Part shown: positions 16,324 to 25,995 of the stretch, one piece after another | How positions within the stretch are numbered: position 1 is the stretch's first letter | How the letters are laid out: each line of letters opens with the position of its first letter | From: an uncultured Gemmata sp. | GTDB taxonomy: Bacteria > Planctomycetota > Planctomycetia > Gemmatales > Gemmataceae | DNA: 64,000 bases | Assembly: GCA_937924775.1 (NCBI GenBank) | Contig: CALDUT010000008.1 | Location: 168,428 to 232,427 of the forward strand | Reading direction: 5' to 3' | Translations under genes and position numbers: made by a program | The notes under the pieces: model-generated | What the model was told of the DNA's origin: nothing | The model's input: only the letters and a program-made list of their open reading frames with translations | The model's database searches: none

Positions 16324-17394
16324 ATGCCAGAGAACGTTGCGATCATCGGTTCGGGCCCGGCCGCGTGGACGGCCGCCATCTACGCCGCCCGCGCCAATCT
16401 CAACCCCCTCGTCTTCGAAGGCAACCCGTATGACGAAAAAAACCGGCAAAACGGGACAATGCCCCTGGGGCAATTGGCCCTGACCACCGAAGTCGAGAAC
16501 TTCCCCTCGTGGCCCGCCGGCGACACCCGGCAATACCTCAAAACAGCCCTCCAACCCGACGACCCGGATTTCCCCGCGTGGGTGGCCGAAAACAAAGAAC
16601 AACCCACCCACGGCATCAACGGCCCGGAACTCGTGGCCCTGATGCGGCAGCAGGCAAGGAACTTCGGTACCCGCGTGGAATCCAAAGACATCGTGAAAGT
16701 CGATTTCCGCAACCGCCCCTTCACCCTCACGGCCCACGACGGCCAAAGTGTGCAAACGCACACTGTTATTATCGCCACCGGAGCCCGGGCCAACTATCTC
16801 GGTTTGCCCAGTGAGGAGAAATTCAAAAACCGCGGCGTCTCGGCCTGCGCGGTGTGCGATGGGGCCTTACCGCGCTTCCGCAACCAGCCGATTGCCGTCG
16901 TCGGTGGGGGCGATACTGCGGTGGAAGAAGCCGCATACCTGAGCAAGTTCGCCAGCCGCGTTCACATGCTGGTGCGTCGCGATGTGCTGCGGGCCAGCAA
17001 GATCATGGCCGAACGCGCCCGTTCCAACCCCAAAATCGACATCCGCTGGAACACCGAAGTCGATGAAGTGTTGGGCGATGACAAAAAAGGCGTCACGGCG
17101 TTGCGTGTGCGCAACAACAAAACCGAAGAGAAGTACGAACTGCCGGTCGCGGGACTGTTCCTCGCGATTGGTCATACCCCCAACGTGGCTTTTCTCGAAG
17201 GGCAGGTGGAACTGACCCCCACCGGTTACATCAAGTGGACCACTTTGGCCCGCACCTACACCAGTGTCGAAGGCGTTTTCGCCGCGGGGGACGTCGCTGA
17301 CGACTACTACCGACAAGCGGTCACGGCCGCCGGCACCGGCTGTATGGCCGCGCTCGACGCCGAACGCTACCTCGGCCACCACGGACTCATCTAA
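16324..17394 (+). CDS. trxB: thioredoxin reductase family FAD/NAD(P)H oxidoreductase
   Basis: 356 residues. FAD motif [16 protein letters not shown] at the N-terminus, redox pair CAVC near residue 177, NAD(P)H motif [16 protein letters not shown] near 195, and the C-terminal FAD contact [23 protein letters not shown]. It would pass electrons from NADPH to thioredoxin. It carries an extra segment of about 25-30 residues (about 70-100) compared with E. coli TrxB, after the FPSWP motif, making it longer than usual. Start ATG 16324 has GGAGGA at 16311-16316; the upstream in-frame ATG at 16285 lacks this. It is divergent from argA; no thioredoxin gene is adjacent. Confidence 0.93.
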   Translation: MPENVAIIGSGPAAWTAAIYAARANLNPLVFEGNPYDEKNRQNGTMPLGQLALTTEVENFPSWPAGDTRQYLKTALQPDDPDFPAWVAENKEQPTHGINGPELVALMRQQARNFGTRVESKDIVKVDFRNRPFTLTAHDGQSVQTHTVIIATGARANYLGLPSEEKFKNRGVSACAVCDGALPRFRNQPIAVVGGGDTAVEEAAYLSKFASRVHMLVRRDVLRASKIMAERARSNPKIDIRWNTEVDEVLGDDKKGVTALRVRNNKTEEKYELPVAGLFLAIGHTPNVAFLEGQVELTPTGYIKWTTLARTYTSVEGVFAAGDVADDYYRQAVTAAGTGCMAALDAERYLGHHGLI

Positions 17395-17751
17395 CCGGTC
17401 CTGGCATCGCGCCCCACCGACGCTGGGCCAGCCACAACCCCGGTACAACCCTCGGGAGGCCCTGAAACGTTGCCGCTACCGGCGTCCGGACCCGCCAGCC
17501 GGCCGGGGTGGCCGCAGGGTTTCCCAAGACCGCACCGTTTGCCCGTTTTGCGCCGCTAGTAAACGCAGAGGCGAGAACCAATAAATTCGGCAGTTTTGAT
17601 TGCCGATCCGTCTGCGGTGTCTATACTTCCATCACTGCCGGATGTTCGGCAGAACCTCTCCTCATATGCGGTTTTTCGCCAGCTCGAAGGCGACCAACGG
17701 CATATGAGGCTCGTGGCTTTTCACGGGCAAACGGATCGAAAGGGTCAAGTC
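17395..17751. other. intergenic region after trxB
   Basis: 357 nt without a recognised gene or RNA. The frame of the following small protein stays open back to 17596 but the upstream part is not protein-like. Confidence 0.4.
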
Positions 17752-17928
17752 ATGGTCCGCTCTGACACCCTCTCTGAGGTGGACTTTATCGAGGAACTCC
17801 GCCTCCGCCGTTGGGCGCGGGAAAATTATGTGCCCGCGAATGAACGCGACACCTCGTGGCATCCGATTATTCTGGAAGAGATGCGCCGCAAAGACGGCGA
17901 AGTGAGCGAAGCGGTTCTGGTCAGCTAA
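17752..17928 (+). CDS. small conserved hypothetical protein
   Basis: 58 residues from ATG 17752: charged and helical, with FIEELRLRRWARENYV and WHPIILEEMRRKD. I recall similar short proteins in planctomycetes, but the function is unknown. The frame extends to 17596, so a longer 110-residue form is possible; the conserved-looking part starts near 17752. Ribosome site is weak. It precedes the RdgC-like gene by about 130 nt. Confidence 0.6.
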   Translation: MVRSDTLSEVDFIEELRLRRWARENYVPANERDTSWHPIILEEMRRKDGEVSEAVLVS

Positions 17929-18061
17929 CGAATTTCTGACACAACGGCCCGCGCGGGTGCTCCCCTGGTGATTGGTGGCATACGCGAATGGCCGGCAAGG
18001 CGTCGGATCGCTTGGGCGATAACCGCCACTCGTCACCGCCACCAGCAACATGGAGGTTGCG

Positions 18062-19231
18062 ATGGGCTTTTTCTCAGGGCGAGTCAGCTTCTTGCGGTTC
18101 AAAGTCAACGGTCCGGCCCCACGACTGTTCGATGACGAATACCTCGACCGGCTCAGAGATCGGATGGCCGGCCGGCAACGCATTGCCTCCGCGGATGGCA
18201 TCGAAATCGGTTGGACCGCCGGTGAACACATTCTGGACACCGACTTTCAGCTCGCCAAAAACATCATCAACGATACCCTTTCGTTCGATCTCCGCATCGA
18301 TACCGACAAAATCCCCAGCGACTTGTTGCGGGCCTACTATGCGGTGGAGCTGAAAGCTTTGGCGAAGAATAACCCCAGCGGCTGGCCCAGTGCCCGGCAA
18401 AAACGCGAAGCCAAGGAAATCGCTCGGGAACGTCTCGAACAGGAAGCCAAGGACGGCCGCTACAAGAAGCGGAAGTGTCTTCCGGTCTTGTGGGACCGGC
18501 TCTCCAACGAAGTCCTCTTCGGGGCCACATCCCTGACGCAAATCGACCGGCTCTGCGGGTTATTCGCACAAACTTTCGGCATGGAACTGGAGTGCATCAC
18601 TGCGGGGCGGCGGGCTTACCAACTCGCGGAACTCCAGGCTCGCACCCGCATGGTCGATGATTCGGCCCCCAGTGCCTTCGTTCCTGGGGTCACGCCGGCC
18701 GATGTGGCTTGGATCGCCGATGAAACCAGTCGCGACTTTTTGGGCAATGAATTTCTCCTGTGGCTCTGGTACTACACCGATGTTCAATCGGATACGATTG
18801 CTGTCGCGGATGGCTCGGAAATCACGCTGATGTTGGCCCGCACCCTCCAACTCGAATGTCCCCGGGGCGTGACCGGGCACGAAACCATCTCCAGTGAAGG
18901 TCCGACCCGCTTGCCCGAAGCCCGCCGGGCCATTCAAAGCGGTAAGCTCCCCCGCAAAATGGGGCTGACATTGGTCCGCCACGGCGAGCAGTACGAATTG
19001 ACCCTGCACGCGGAAACGCTCGCCGTCAGCAGCGCCAAGCTGCCCCCGCCCGACGAACAGGCCGATGCCCGCGGTAAACTGGACGACCGCGCCAACCAAA
19101 TCCGCTCCCTCATCGAAACGCTCGACTTACTGTATGATGCCTTCGGCCAAAAACGCTTCAGTTCCGAATGGGAATCGGAATTGCTGGGCATGCAGAAGTG
19201 GCTCAAACGCGAGGAACGCCGCGCCGCGTAA
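18062..19231 (+). CDS. RdgC-like protein
   Basis: 389 residues. Begins MGFFSGRVSFLRFKVNG, contains a basic middle (ARQKREAKEIARERLEQEAK) followed by a Trp-containing block and FLLWLWYYTD near 235. The order (N-terminal strand-rich part, Lys/Arg-rich helix, WDRLSNEVLFGATSLTQIDRL-like region given in pieces, long C-terminal helical tail) resembles the recombination-associated protein RdgC, which in E. coli is a DNA-binding ring limiting RecA, but identity would be low. Start ATG 18062 has GGAGG at 18052-18056, better than ATG 18050. Conserved planctomycete hypothetical protein is the fallback name. Confidence 0.55.
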   Translation: MGFFSGRVSFLRFKVNGPAPRLFDDEYLDRLRDRMAGRQRIASADGIEIGWTAGEHILDTDFQLAKNIINDTLSFDLRIDTDKIPSDLLRAYYAVELKALAKNNPSGWPSARQKREAKEIARERLEQEAKDGRYKKRKCLPVLWDRLSNEVLFGATSLTQIDRLCGLFAQTFGMELECITAGRRAYQLAELQARTRMVDDSAPSAFVPGVTPADVAWIADETSRDFLGNEFLLWLWYYTDVQSDTIAVADGSEITLMLARTLQLECPRGVTGHETISSEGPTRLPEARRAIQSGKLPRKMGLTLVRHGEQYELTLHAETLAVSSAKLPPPDEQADARGKLDDRANQIRSLIETLDLLYDAFGQKRFSSEWESELLGMQKWLKREERRAA

Positions 19232-19416
19232 TGGCCGCGGCCTAAACCTCTGGCAACCAGTGCTTGGCAGTCACGCATGCCGCGTGTGGCATCATCACAA
19301 AGACGTTCGATGTCCATCAGTCACTTCTCGCGGTCAAAACATTGTCTCGCGGCTTTCCTCTGCGAAAGCCGTGAGGTACAATCCGGAGGTTGCCTGAAAG
19401 CCCTGGACCCGCCATC

Positions 19417-20580
19417 ATGCGACGACTTCGTTACGCGATCCTCAGTGTTTCACTGTTGGCCCTCCTGTGCGTGGAAGCTGCGGCGGAACCGACTGTGCAA
19501 CTGGTTGCTGCTGCGGCCAGCGAACCGCCGGCCGTGGTCATCACGGGGATTGACCCCGTCATTCTCACGGCTATCACTCAAGCCCAGCTTACCCGCGACG
19601 AATGGCCGAAGGTAGCTCGGTTGGTCGTCGCTGAAGGGACCGAAGCGGAAATGGCCCAGCGGTTACCGGTGGCGGGCGAATGGTCGATCCGCGACCAGCA
19701 ATTGCAGTTCAGCCCGCTGTTTCCCTTGGCGGCGGGAATGAAGTACCAGGTGGTGTGCGACTTCCGGGCCATTCCGCGGAGCGATCGCCAAGGGCCCACC
19801 TTCACGCTCACCCTGACGGTACCCAAGCCCCCACCCGGTCCGCGGGTGCGGATCATTAGCGTGTATCCGTCGGCCAATCGCCTGCCAGAAAATACCCTGC
19901 GGATGTACATTCACTTCTCCGGTCCTGTCACCCGCGGTGATGTGTATTCGCGGATCCGCCTGATCCGCGACGACGGGAAGGAAGTTGTGCGGCCGTTTGT
20001 GGAGTTGGACGAGGAATTATGGTCGCCAGATGGGTTGCGGCTGACCCTGCTGTTCGATCCAGGACGGGTCAAACGCGGGCTTTCCCCGCGTGAAGAACAC
20101 GGGCCCATTCTCGAAGAAGGCCGGCAGTACACCATCGTGATCGACGCCAGTTGGCCGGATACCGAAGGCCGCCCATTGTTGGCCCCCTTCCGCAAAACCT
20201 TCGTGGCCACCGCCCCCGACGACGAACCGGTCTGGCCGAATGATTGGAAACTGATCCTGCCCCGCGCAAATTCCGATGCTCCCCTAATGATTCGTTTGGC
20301 CAAACCGCTTGATCACGCGTTGCTGGGCCGGTTATTGTGGGTGGTGGATGCGGCCGGTCAGCCGGTCGCGGGAACCCTCTCGGTTGGTGGCGGCGAACGG
20401 GTGGTCACGTTCACTCCGGCCCAGCCGTGGAAACGCGGCTCGTACAAGCTCATCATCAACGACGAATTGGAAGACGTTTGCGGCAACCGTGTCGGCGAAC
20501 CGTTTGAGGTAGATGTCTTCAAACCGATTCCGCTGCGGCCGATGGTGAAACTGACCGAACGGCTCTTCGCGGTGAAGTAA
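19417..20580 (+). CDS. secreted Ig-like/SbsA-type domain protein
   Basis: 387 residues with an N-terminal signal peptide (RRLRYAILSVSLLALLCVEAAAE). The body is beta-rich with repeated patterns of the bacterial Ig-like (SbsA/Big_5) kind: VYPSANRLPENTLRMYIHFSGPV around residues 140-160, FRKTFVATAPDD, and a final YKLIINDELEDVCGN segment. Such domains occur in exported structural or adhesive proteins. No enzyme motif is seen. Start: ATG 19417; a TTG at 19390 directly abuts GGAGG and is less likely. A hairpin follows the stop by 12 nt. Confidence 0.7.
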   Translation: MRRLRYAILSVSLLALLCVEAAAEPTVQLVAAAASEPPAVVITGIDPVILTAITQAQLTRDEWPKVARLVVAEGTEAEMAQRLPVAGEWSIRDQQLQFSPLFPLAAGMKYQVVCDFRAIPRSDRQGPTFTLTLTVPKPPPGPRVRIISVYPSANRLPENTLRMYIHFSGPVTRGDVYSRIRLIRDDGKEVVRPFVELDEELWSPDGLRLTLLFDPGRVKRGLSPREEHGPILEEGRQYTIVIDASWPDTEGRPLLAPFRKTFVATAPDDEPVWPNDWKLILPRANSDAPLMIRLAKPLDHALLGRLLWVVDAAGQPVAGTLSVGGGERVVTFTPAQPWKRGSYKLIINDELEDVCGNRVGEPFEVDVFKPIPLRPMVKLTERLFAVK

Positions 20581-20591
20581 CCGTGCACCAG

Positions 20592-20610
20592 CTGACCAAA
20601 AATTGGTCAG
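20592..20610 (+). terminator. terminator-like hairpin
   Basis: CTGACCAA pairs with TTGGTCAG around an AAA loop, followed by GCCTTTCCC, 12 nt after the stop of the Ig-like protein gene. The T-tract is short. The right arm plus tail matches that of the hairpin at 14762-14782. Confidence 0.5.
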
Positions 20611-20717
20611 GCCTTTCCCAAGATTGTGAGAATGTACGGTTTTCCCTCCGGAAACGGTGGCGATGGGTGGGACGATTTGCTAGGCTGAATGACACAGGCG
20701 GCTGTGGAGTTGCGGCG

Positions 20718-21455
20718 ATGCGATGGACCTATTGTCTGTTCGCGGTTGGATTTAGTGTCGGAGTCACCCTGTTGCCGGTTCAAGCCCAGGAGAAGCCCGC
20801 CACGGGCTTCATCTCCAAAGTGTTCAAGAACGCCGATGGCTCCGAATCGCCCTATGTCGTGTTTGTGCCCCACAGTTACGATGGCACCAAAGACTACCCA
20901 GTAATCTTGTTTCTCCACGGTTCGGGCGAAAGTCGCGGCGGGAAGAAAATGCCGGTGGACGTCGGTATCGGCCCGGCTATCAAAACCCGCGAAAAGACCT
21001 TCCCATTCATCACCGTCTTTCCCCAATCTGAAAAGCGTACCTGGAAAGCCGATTCCGAGGATGGTCGGCGGGCGATCGCAATTCTCGATGCCACCCTCCA
21101 GGAATATAAGATCGACCCGAAGCGGCAAATCCTCACCGGGCTCTCGATGGGCGGCTACGGGACCTGGAGCCTCGCTGCGGCTTACCCGGATCGCTGGGCG
21201 GCCATCGTACCCATCTGCGGTGGCGGCAACCCGGAGGACGCCGCGAAAATCAAGGACATTCCCTGTTGGTGTTTCCACGGTCAAGACGATAATGCCGTGA
21301 AGGTTGAGCGTTCCCGGGAAATGATCGCGGCTCTGGAAAAAGCCGGCGGCCAACCCCGCTACATCGAATACCGATGGGTGGGGCACGACTCCTGGGATCC
21401 GGCCTATGCGACCAATCAACTGTACGACTGGATGCTGCGGCAGTCGAAGAAGTAA
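20718..21455 (+). CDS. secreted alpha/beta hydrolase (PHB-depolymerase/feruloyl-esterase-like)
   Basis: 245 residues with a signal peptide ending near VQAQ. Alpha/beta-hydrolase features: oxyanion region ILFLHGSGESRGG, nucleophile elbow GLSMGGYG with Ser, acid in FHGQDDNAV, and His in WVGHDSW near the end, so the catalytic triad is complete. Such secreted planctomycete esterases act on polymer or carbohydrate esters; the substrate cannot be told. Start ATG 20718 has GGAG 9 nt upstream and begins the signal peptide; the frame is open to 20583 but that stretch overlaps a hairpin. Confidence 0.88.
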   Translation: MRWTYCLFAVGFSVGVTLLPVQAQEKPATGFISKVFKNADGSESPYVVFVPHSYDGTKDYPVILFLHGSGESRGGKKMPVDVGIGPAIKTREKTFPFITVFPQSEKRTWKADSEDGRRAIAILDATLQEYKIDPKRQILTGLSMGGYGTWSLAAAYPDRWAAIVPICGGGNPEDAAKIKDIPCWCFHGQDDNAVKVERSREMIAALEKAGGQPRYIEYRWVGHDSWDPAYATNQLYDWMLRQSKK

Positions 21456-21569
21456 TACCCCCTGGAGGATTGGCACAGGGGCCTTGGTTAGGGGCTATTT
21501 ATCCCGTGGGCACGCCCCCCGGACCTCGACAATCCGCCAGCTTCCTTCCTCCCCACGGAGAGTTCTCCC

Positions 21570-23135
21570 ATGACGACAAATGCTCTGAACCGTCGGTCAT
21601 TCCTAGCCGGCACTGCCGCAGCCGGGGCCGCGATGAGCCTCCCGGCCGCCAGTTATGCCCGGATCAAAGCCGCCAATGACAAGCAACGGATCGCCTTCCT
21701 GGGCACCGGCGGCCGCTGCCAGCAGCACATCGACATCATCGTGGATATGCGTGATGAAGGCCTACCGGTAGACCCCTTTGCCGTCTGCGACGTGTGGGAT
21801 GGCGATGAAACCCTCGGGGCCCGCCGCAACGACAAAAAGAAACGCAGCGGCCGCGGTCTGTACCCCAGCGCCAAAACCTGCGGTATCCCGCTCGACGCCG
21901 GCAAAAACCGCATCTCCAAAGACTACCGACACCTCTTGGATAACAAAGACGTAGACATCGTCTGCATCGCCACCCCCGACCACTGGCACGCCAAGATGGC
22001 CGTCGATGCCATGCAGGCGGGCAAAGACGTCTATCTGGAAAAGCCGATGACACGGACAATCGCCGAAGCGATTCTCGTGGTCGATACTGCTGCCAAGACC
22101 GGGCGCACGGTCACCATCGGCGTCCAGAGCATGGCCGACCCCACCTGGCAAGCGGCCTACGAGTACATCCGCGCAGGGAACATCGGCCACGTCTTCCAGG
22201 GGCAAACGAGCTACTACCGCAACTATATCGGCGGCCAGTGGCGGTATTATCCGCTGAAGAAGGATATGACGCCCAAAACCATTGACTGGGATATGTGGCT
22301 GGGTCACAAGTTCGAAATCGCCGGTGAGAAACTCGGCCCCAGCCCCGAAGAAATGCCCTTCGACCGGGCTGTGTGGGCCCAATGGCGCTGCTACTGGCCC
22401 TTCGGCGGTGGTATGTTCACCGATCTGTTCGTTCACCAAACCACACACCTGATCGCCGCCATGGGTGTGCGTTTCCCCGGCCGGGTCGTGGGGGCAGGGG
22501 GGATTTACCTCGAATACGATGGCCGCGATGTGCCCGATGTCGCCACCGTGGTGGCCGACTATGAAGAAGGCTGCCAGGTCATCATTTCCGCGACCATGTG
22601 CAACGACACCCAATTGGGTGAAATGATCCGCGGCCGGCTGGCCACGATCAAATTCACCGGCGGTGGCGATTACATGAGCGGCTTTGAAGTTTACGGGCAA
22701 AATATCGCGGGCGGACCGGCCAAACCGGTTCAAGGATTCGGCACCCCGGTCTACGTCTACAAGAACGAAAAGACTGGCAACGCCACACGGGCCCTGTGGG
22801 AAAACTTCCTCGATTGCTGCCGCATCGACGACAAGATCAAACGCCGCGAAACCCTCAGTACGCCCGAATTGGGGGCGGCTGCTTTCAGCACGGTCAACAT
22901 GGGCGTTCTCAGCTACCGCTTCGGCAAAGTGCTGATGTGGGACAAAGAAAAGCGCGCTCCCAAAGACGCTGACGCCAGCTGGGCTGCGATGTGGGAAGCC
23001 CGCAGCAAGAAACGTGGTAAACCCAACCAAATCCAAGGTTGGGCCGGTGGCGACAAAGGCAGCACCCTCGAACCGCCGGAATACCAGAAGCTCGAAGGCC
23101 CGTGGATCGGCGGCAAAGACCCCGCGGGTGACTGA
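21570..23135 (+). CDS. Gfo/Idh/MocA family oxidoreductase with TAT signal
   Basis: 521 residues. The N-terminus is a twin-arginine signal (LNRRSFLAGTAAAGAAMSLPA). The Rossmann motif AFLGTGGRCQQH follows at about residue 43, then IVCIATPDHWHAKMAVDAM and the catalytic EKPMT (Lys) near 155. The C-terminal half is the alpha/beta substrate domain. These exported NAD(P)-dependent enzymes oxidise sugars or derivatives and are abundant in planctomycetes. GGAGAG lies 8 nt before the ATG. It is 114 nt downstream of the hydrolase, possibly cotranscribed. Confidence 0.92.
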   Translation: MTTNALNRRSFLAGTAAAGAAMSLPAASYARIKAANDKQRIAFLGTGGRCQQHIDIIVDMRDEGLPVDPFAVCDVWDGDETLGARRNDKKKRSGRGLYPSAKTCGIPLDAGKNRISKDYRHLLDNKDVDIVCIATPDHWHAKMAVDAMQAGKDVYLEKPMTRTIAEAILVVDTAAKTGRTVTIGVQSMADPTWQAAYEYIRAGNIGHVFQGQTSYYRNYIGGQWRYYPLKKDMTPKTIDWDMWLGHKFEIAGEKLGPSPEEMPFDRAVWAQWRCYWPFGGGMFTDLFVHQTTHLIAAMGVRFPGRVVGAGGIYLEYDGRDVPDVATVVADYEEGCQVIISATMCNDTQLGEMIRGRLATIKFTGGGDYMSGFEVYGQNIAGGPAKPVQGFGTPVYVYKNEKTGNATRALWENFLDCCRIDDKIKRRETLSTPELGAAAFSTVNMGVLSYRFGKVLMWDKEKRAPKDADASWAAMWEARSKKRGKPNQIQGWAGGDKGSTLEPPEYQKLEGPWIGGKDPAGD

Positions 23136-23191
23136 GCCCGACTTTGGGAGAGCCAAGTCGGTCCCCCCGCTGATCGCAGTTCCATCGAAAA

Positions 23192-23228
23192 AGCATCTTC
23201 CCCGCGGGACAGCGTAGAGGAAGATGCT
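23192..23228. terminator. bidirectional intrinsic terminator
   Basis: AGCATCTTCC (23192-23201) pairs with GGAAGATGCT (23219-23228) around a 17-nt loop. The plus strand continues CTTTCGTTT and the minus strand continues TTTT directly after the stem. It lies between two convergent gene ends (23135 and 23433). Confidence 0.75.
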
Positions 23229-23432
23229 CTTTCGTTTCACCCTCGCAGCGGATGTTCCACGCCCCCGCGGAGCCGTTGGCCTCTAACCTGGCAGGGCGGC
23301 GGATTTCCCATGCACCCGGGGGATACCCCACTACGCCCCCGCGTGCCCTCCGCGGCGAATTGGGGGCTACAGAATCGCCCGGCCGTTTTTATCACCGCAG
23401 AGCTCGCGTTGGCTCGCACCGGCCAGCCGCAG

Positions 23433-24872
23433 TCATGACTGGCCGAGAAGACGGTTCCACTCGGCTGCGATTCGCTCCAAAGTCGCTTCCGCGGTCTGTT
23501 CTGGGCCCATCTTGCGCAATTCCCGGGCCGCCGCTTCGATCAAGGCTCGACGCTGGGGGATTCGCAATTCATAGGTGGGATTTTTCACCGTTTGGTTGAC
23601 AAAGTGCCGCATGGCGTCTTGGAGGGTTTTTGTGCGGTCTTCGTCGAAGCCATAAGCCATCCACAACAAGAGCCGTTCGCGGTCGAAGTGGGCGACGCGG
23701 ACTGGTCCGGCCCCCAAACCGGGCGTGGCGACGTATTCCGCGGTCCGAGCGGGGCTGGCTAGATCGGCCAATAGATCGAAAGCCGCTTCCGGGTACCGGC
23801 AACGCGATCGCACCACCCCGACACGGCCCCCTGAGAAGTAGGGAACGTAATTCGGGGGCGGATTCTTGTCCGGCGCACCGACATAATGCCGCGCCCCCGG
23901 TACGTTCGCCAAACCGAACTGCGCCACCTCCAGGTTTTTCTGGCGGGCCAGGGGAACCAACCGGGCCAGTTGTTCCAACGAAAGCACGGCCATCACCGCC
24001 CGCTGTTCGACCAAAGCCAATACCGGATCATCGGTTCCTTCCGGGGGTATGTCCGCCACGGCTTGGGCGTTTCGCAACCGCTCCAGCCACTTGGCCGCGT
24101 GTTGGAAGCCAAACGTGTTCACGCGGGCTTTGCCGGTCGAAAGATACAACTGAAACGCCAAGGCATCGCGATCACTCCCCGCGTGTGCCGCCACTTCGAC
24201 ATCGCTGAGAGCCCGCCGATCCATCGACGACGCGACGCGGCAGAACAGGTCGACGAGGTCTTCCGCGTCGGCCGGCAACGGCGGGAGGCTCGGTTTTTTG
24301 TCACGTTGGGCGAAAAACACTGCGATGTCGGCGAAATCTTCCCAGGTTGTAGGAACCTTCCCATCTGGGAAGGCATCGGTGCGATAAACCAGCACGGCCC
24401 CCGACGCGGTCAGCGGCACCGCCAAGGTCTGATCCTGCCAGTTCACCAGCGGGTTGCTATACGCGGAAATCCAGCCGAACCACTGAATCGGATGATCGCT
24501 GGCCCGGAAAGCCACCGGGATGGGGGTGAGCAATTTTTGGACACCCCATTCCCCGAGTTCCCCGGTACGAATGATACCAATATCGGTATCGTCGGTAGGG
24601 ATCATCGCTTGGTGGTGCAGGGTCACGTCCGCACCGGTGCGAACCTCCCAAGCCCGGACGATCGGGGTGATGGCTTGGGCCAAGGCCGCATCCGGGCAGC
24701 GGAGCGTCAGATGAACATTCGTGAAGGGTTTGATGTCCTCGGGGGGCGATGGCGGGGGTTCGCAACCCGTCAAGAATGTGAAAATTGTGAGAACCCCCAG
24801 GCCCACAGCGGCCAAGCGGGGAGAAAAGAGCCGGGACCGTTGAGGAGGAATTGGTGGAACAGGCTGTTGCAT
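23433..24872 (-). CDS. ABC-type extracellular solute-binding lipoprotein (family 1)
   Basis: 479 residues with a lipoprotein signal (FTFLTGC near 37) and a Pro-rich start. The body has family-1 binding-protein features: VHLTLRCPDAALAQAITPIVRAWE, ADVTLHHQAM, then VPLTASGAVLVYRTDAF and TTWEDFADIAVFFA, and a C-terminal RAALDLLADLASP-like stretch. Such proteins bind sugars or oligosaccharides for an ABC importer. No permease or ATPase is adjacent, so its partner lies elsewhere or it acts alone. GTG 24875 and ATG 24872 are both possible; I prefer the ATG. It is divergent from the FHA gene. Confidence 0.85.
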   Translation of the reverse strand: MQQPVPPIPPQRSRLFSPRLAAVGLGVLTIFTFLTGCEPPPSPPEDIKPFTNVHLTLRCPDAALAQAITPIVRAWEVRTGADVTLHHQAMIPTDDTDIGIIRTGELGEWGVQKLLTPIPVAFRASDHPIQWFGWISAYSNPLVNWQDQTLAVPLTASGAVLVYRTDAFPDGKVPTTWEDFADIAVFFAQRDKKPSLPPLPADAEDLVDLFCRVASSMDRRALSDVEVAAHAGSDRDALAFQLYLSTGKARVNTFGFQHAAKWLERLRNAQAVADIPPEGTDDPVLALVEQRAVMAVLSLEQLARLVPLARQKNLEVAQFGLANVPGARHYVGAPDKNPPPNYVPYFSGGRVGVVRSRCRYPEAAFDLLADLASPARTAEYVATPGLGAGPVRVAHFDRERLLLWMAYGFDEDRTKTLQDAMRHFVNQTVKNPTYELRIPQRRALIEAAARELRKMGPEQTAEATLERIAAEWNRLLGQS

Positions 24873-25098
24873 CACAGATAACCTTTACCATACAATAGCA
24901 ACTGCGGGCAACTCGGGATACTCAATCATCCACGACTCGCTGCTCGCACTCCTGAAGCTACCCCATTATGGGGGGCAACGGCAAGTTGGCAGTTGGGCAA
25001 ACGCTGCATCCGGATTGTGGAGCCTGGCTTCCGGCTGCCGTATTCCTCTCCCACTGGCCCCGGTTTCCGGGTGAACCCACGGCGAAGGCGGAGACCCT

Positions 25099-25887
25099 AT
25101 GAAGGTAACACTGGTCGTCGCATCCGGAGCACACGAAGGACGTGTGATCCCTCTCACCGGCCCGCAATTTCTCATTGGGCGCGATGAAAAATGCCAACTG
25201 CGCCCCGCCAGCCAAGCCATCAGCAAGATGCACTGCGCGGTTCTCATCCGCGATGGCAAGGTGTACATCAAAGACTTCGGCAGCACCAACGGTACTCTGG
25301 TCAACGACCAATTGATTCAAGGTGCGGAAGTGCTGGTGCAAGACGGTGCCACCCTCCGGGTCGGCCCCCTGGAATTCCGCGTCCGCATCACGCCGGCGGC
25401 CACCAAACCCGATGGCACCCCCTTCCCCCCGGAAACGGCGGCCACCCTCGCCGCGGTGCAAGCAGCCAAACAAGCTGCTCCCCCAACCCCCACCCGCGAC
25501 GCGACCCCCAACCCCGCAAAATCCACGCCCTCGGGTGTAACCCCCAAACCGACGGCCACTGCCAAACCTGGCTCCCCCCCCGGCTCCACTCTCAAAGCCG
25601 ATTCCAAAGAAGTGCCGTCCCTGACCACCTCCGAATCCGTCTCAGAAGAAGACCAGGACCGCATCGCGGCCATGCTCCTGGGGATGGACGACGATGGCAA
25701 TAGCAGTGTGCCTGACGGTAGCACGGTGATGGACATTCCCACTCCCTTGGCTGCCGGCAACGACGCCGCCGCGTCCAAACCGGGTGACAAGAAGGAGGAC
25801 GACAAACCCAAACGGGCCCAAACCCGCGAAGAAATGAGCAACGCCGCCAACGACCTCCTTCGCAAGTACATGCGCCGGCCCCGATAA
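25099..25887 (+). CDS. FHA-domain protein
   Basis: 262 residues. An N-terminal FHA domain (about 1-98) shows FLIGRDEKCQLRP, the SKMHC phosphothreonine-binding motif and DFGSTNGTLVN. A long Pro/Ala/Thr-rich linker (about 100-185) leads to an acidic region and a short conserved C-terminal helix (SNAANDLLRKYMRRPR). FHA domains bind phosphothreonine proteins, so it probably works with Ser/Thr kinases, numerous in planctomycetes. GGAG lies 5 nt before ATG 25099. No membrane segment. No kinase gene is adjacent. Confidence 0.93.
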   Translation: MKVTLVVASGAHEGRVIPLTGPQFLIGRDEKCQLRPASQAISKMHCAVLIRDGKVYIKDFGSTNGTLVNDQLIQGAEVLVQDGATLRVGPLEFRVRITPAATKPDGTPFPPETAATLAAVQAAKQAAPPTPTRDATPNPAKSTPSGVTPKPTATAKPGSPPGSTLKADSKEVPSLTTSESVSEEDQDRIAAMLLGMDDDGNSSVPDGSTVMDIPTPLAAGNDAAASKPGDKKEDDKPKRAQTREEMSNAANDLLRKYMRRPR

Positions 25888-25995
25888 CACATTGCAGCAG
25901 CGACGATACGCCCCCCCAACGCCACCGACCAAGCGGGTGACTCCGGAATCCCCCACGGGCCACCCGCATATGCTAAGAATTGACTGGCCGTGTAG

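Noticed and set aside
21762..23240. 492-codon minus-strand open frame antisense to the Gfo/Idh/MocA gene
   Set aside because: No domain; the plus-strand gene has a TAT signal and complete Rossmann motifs.
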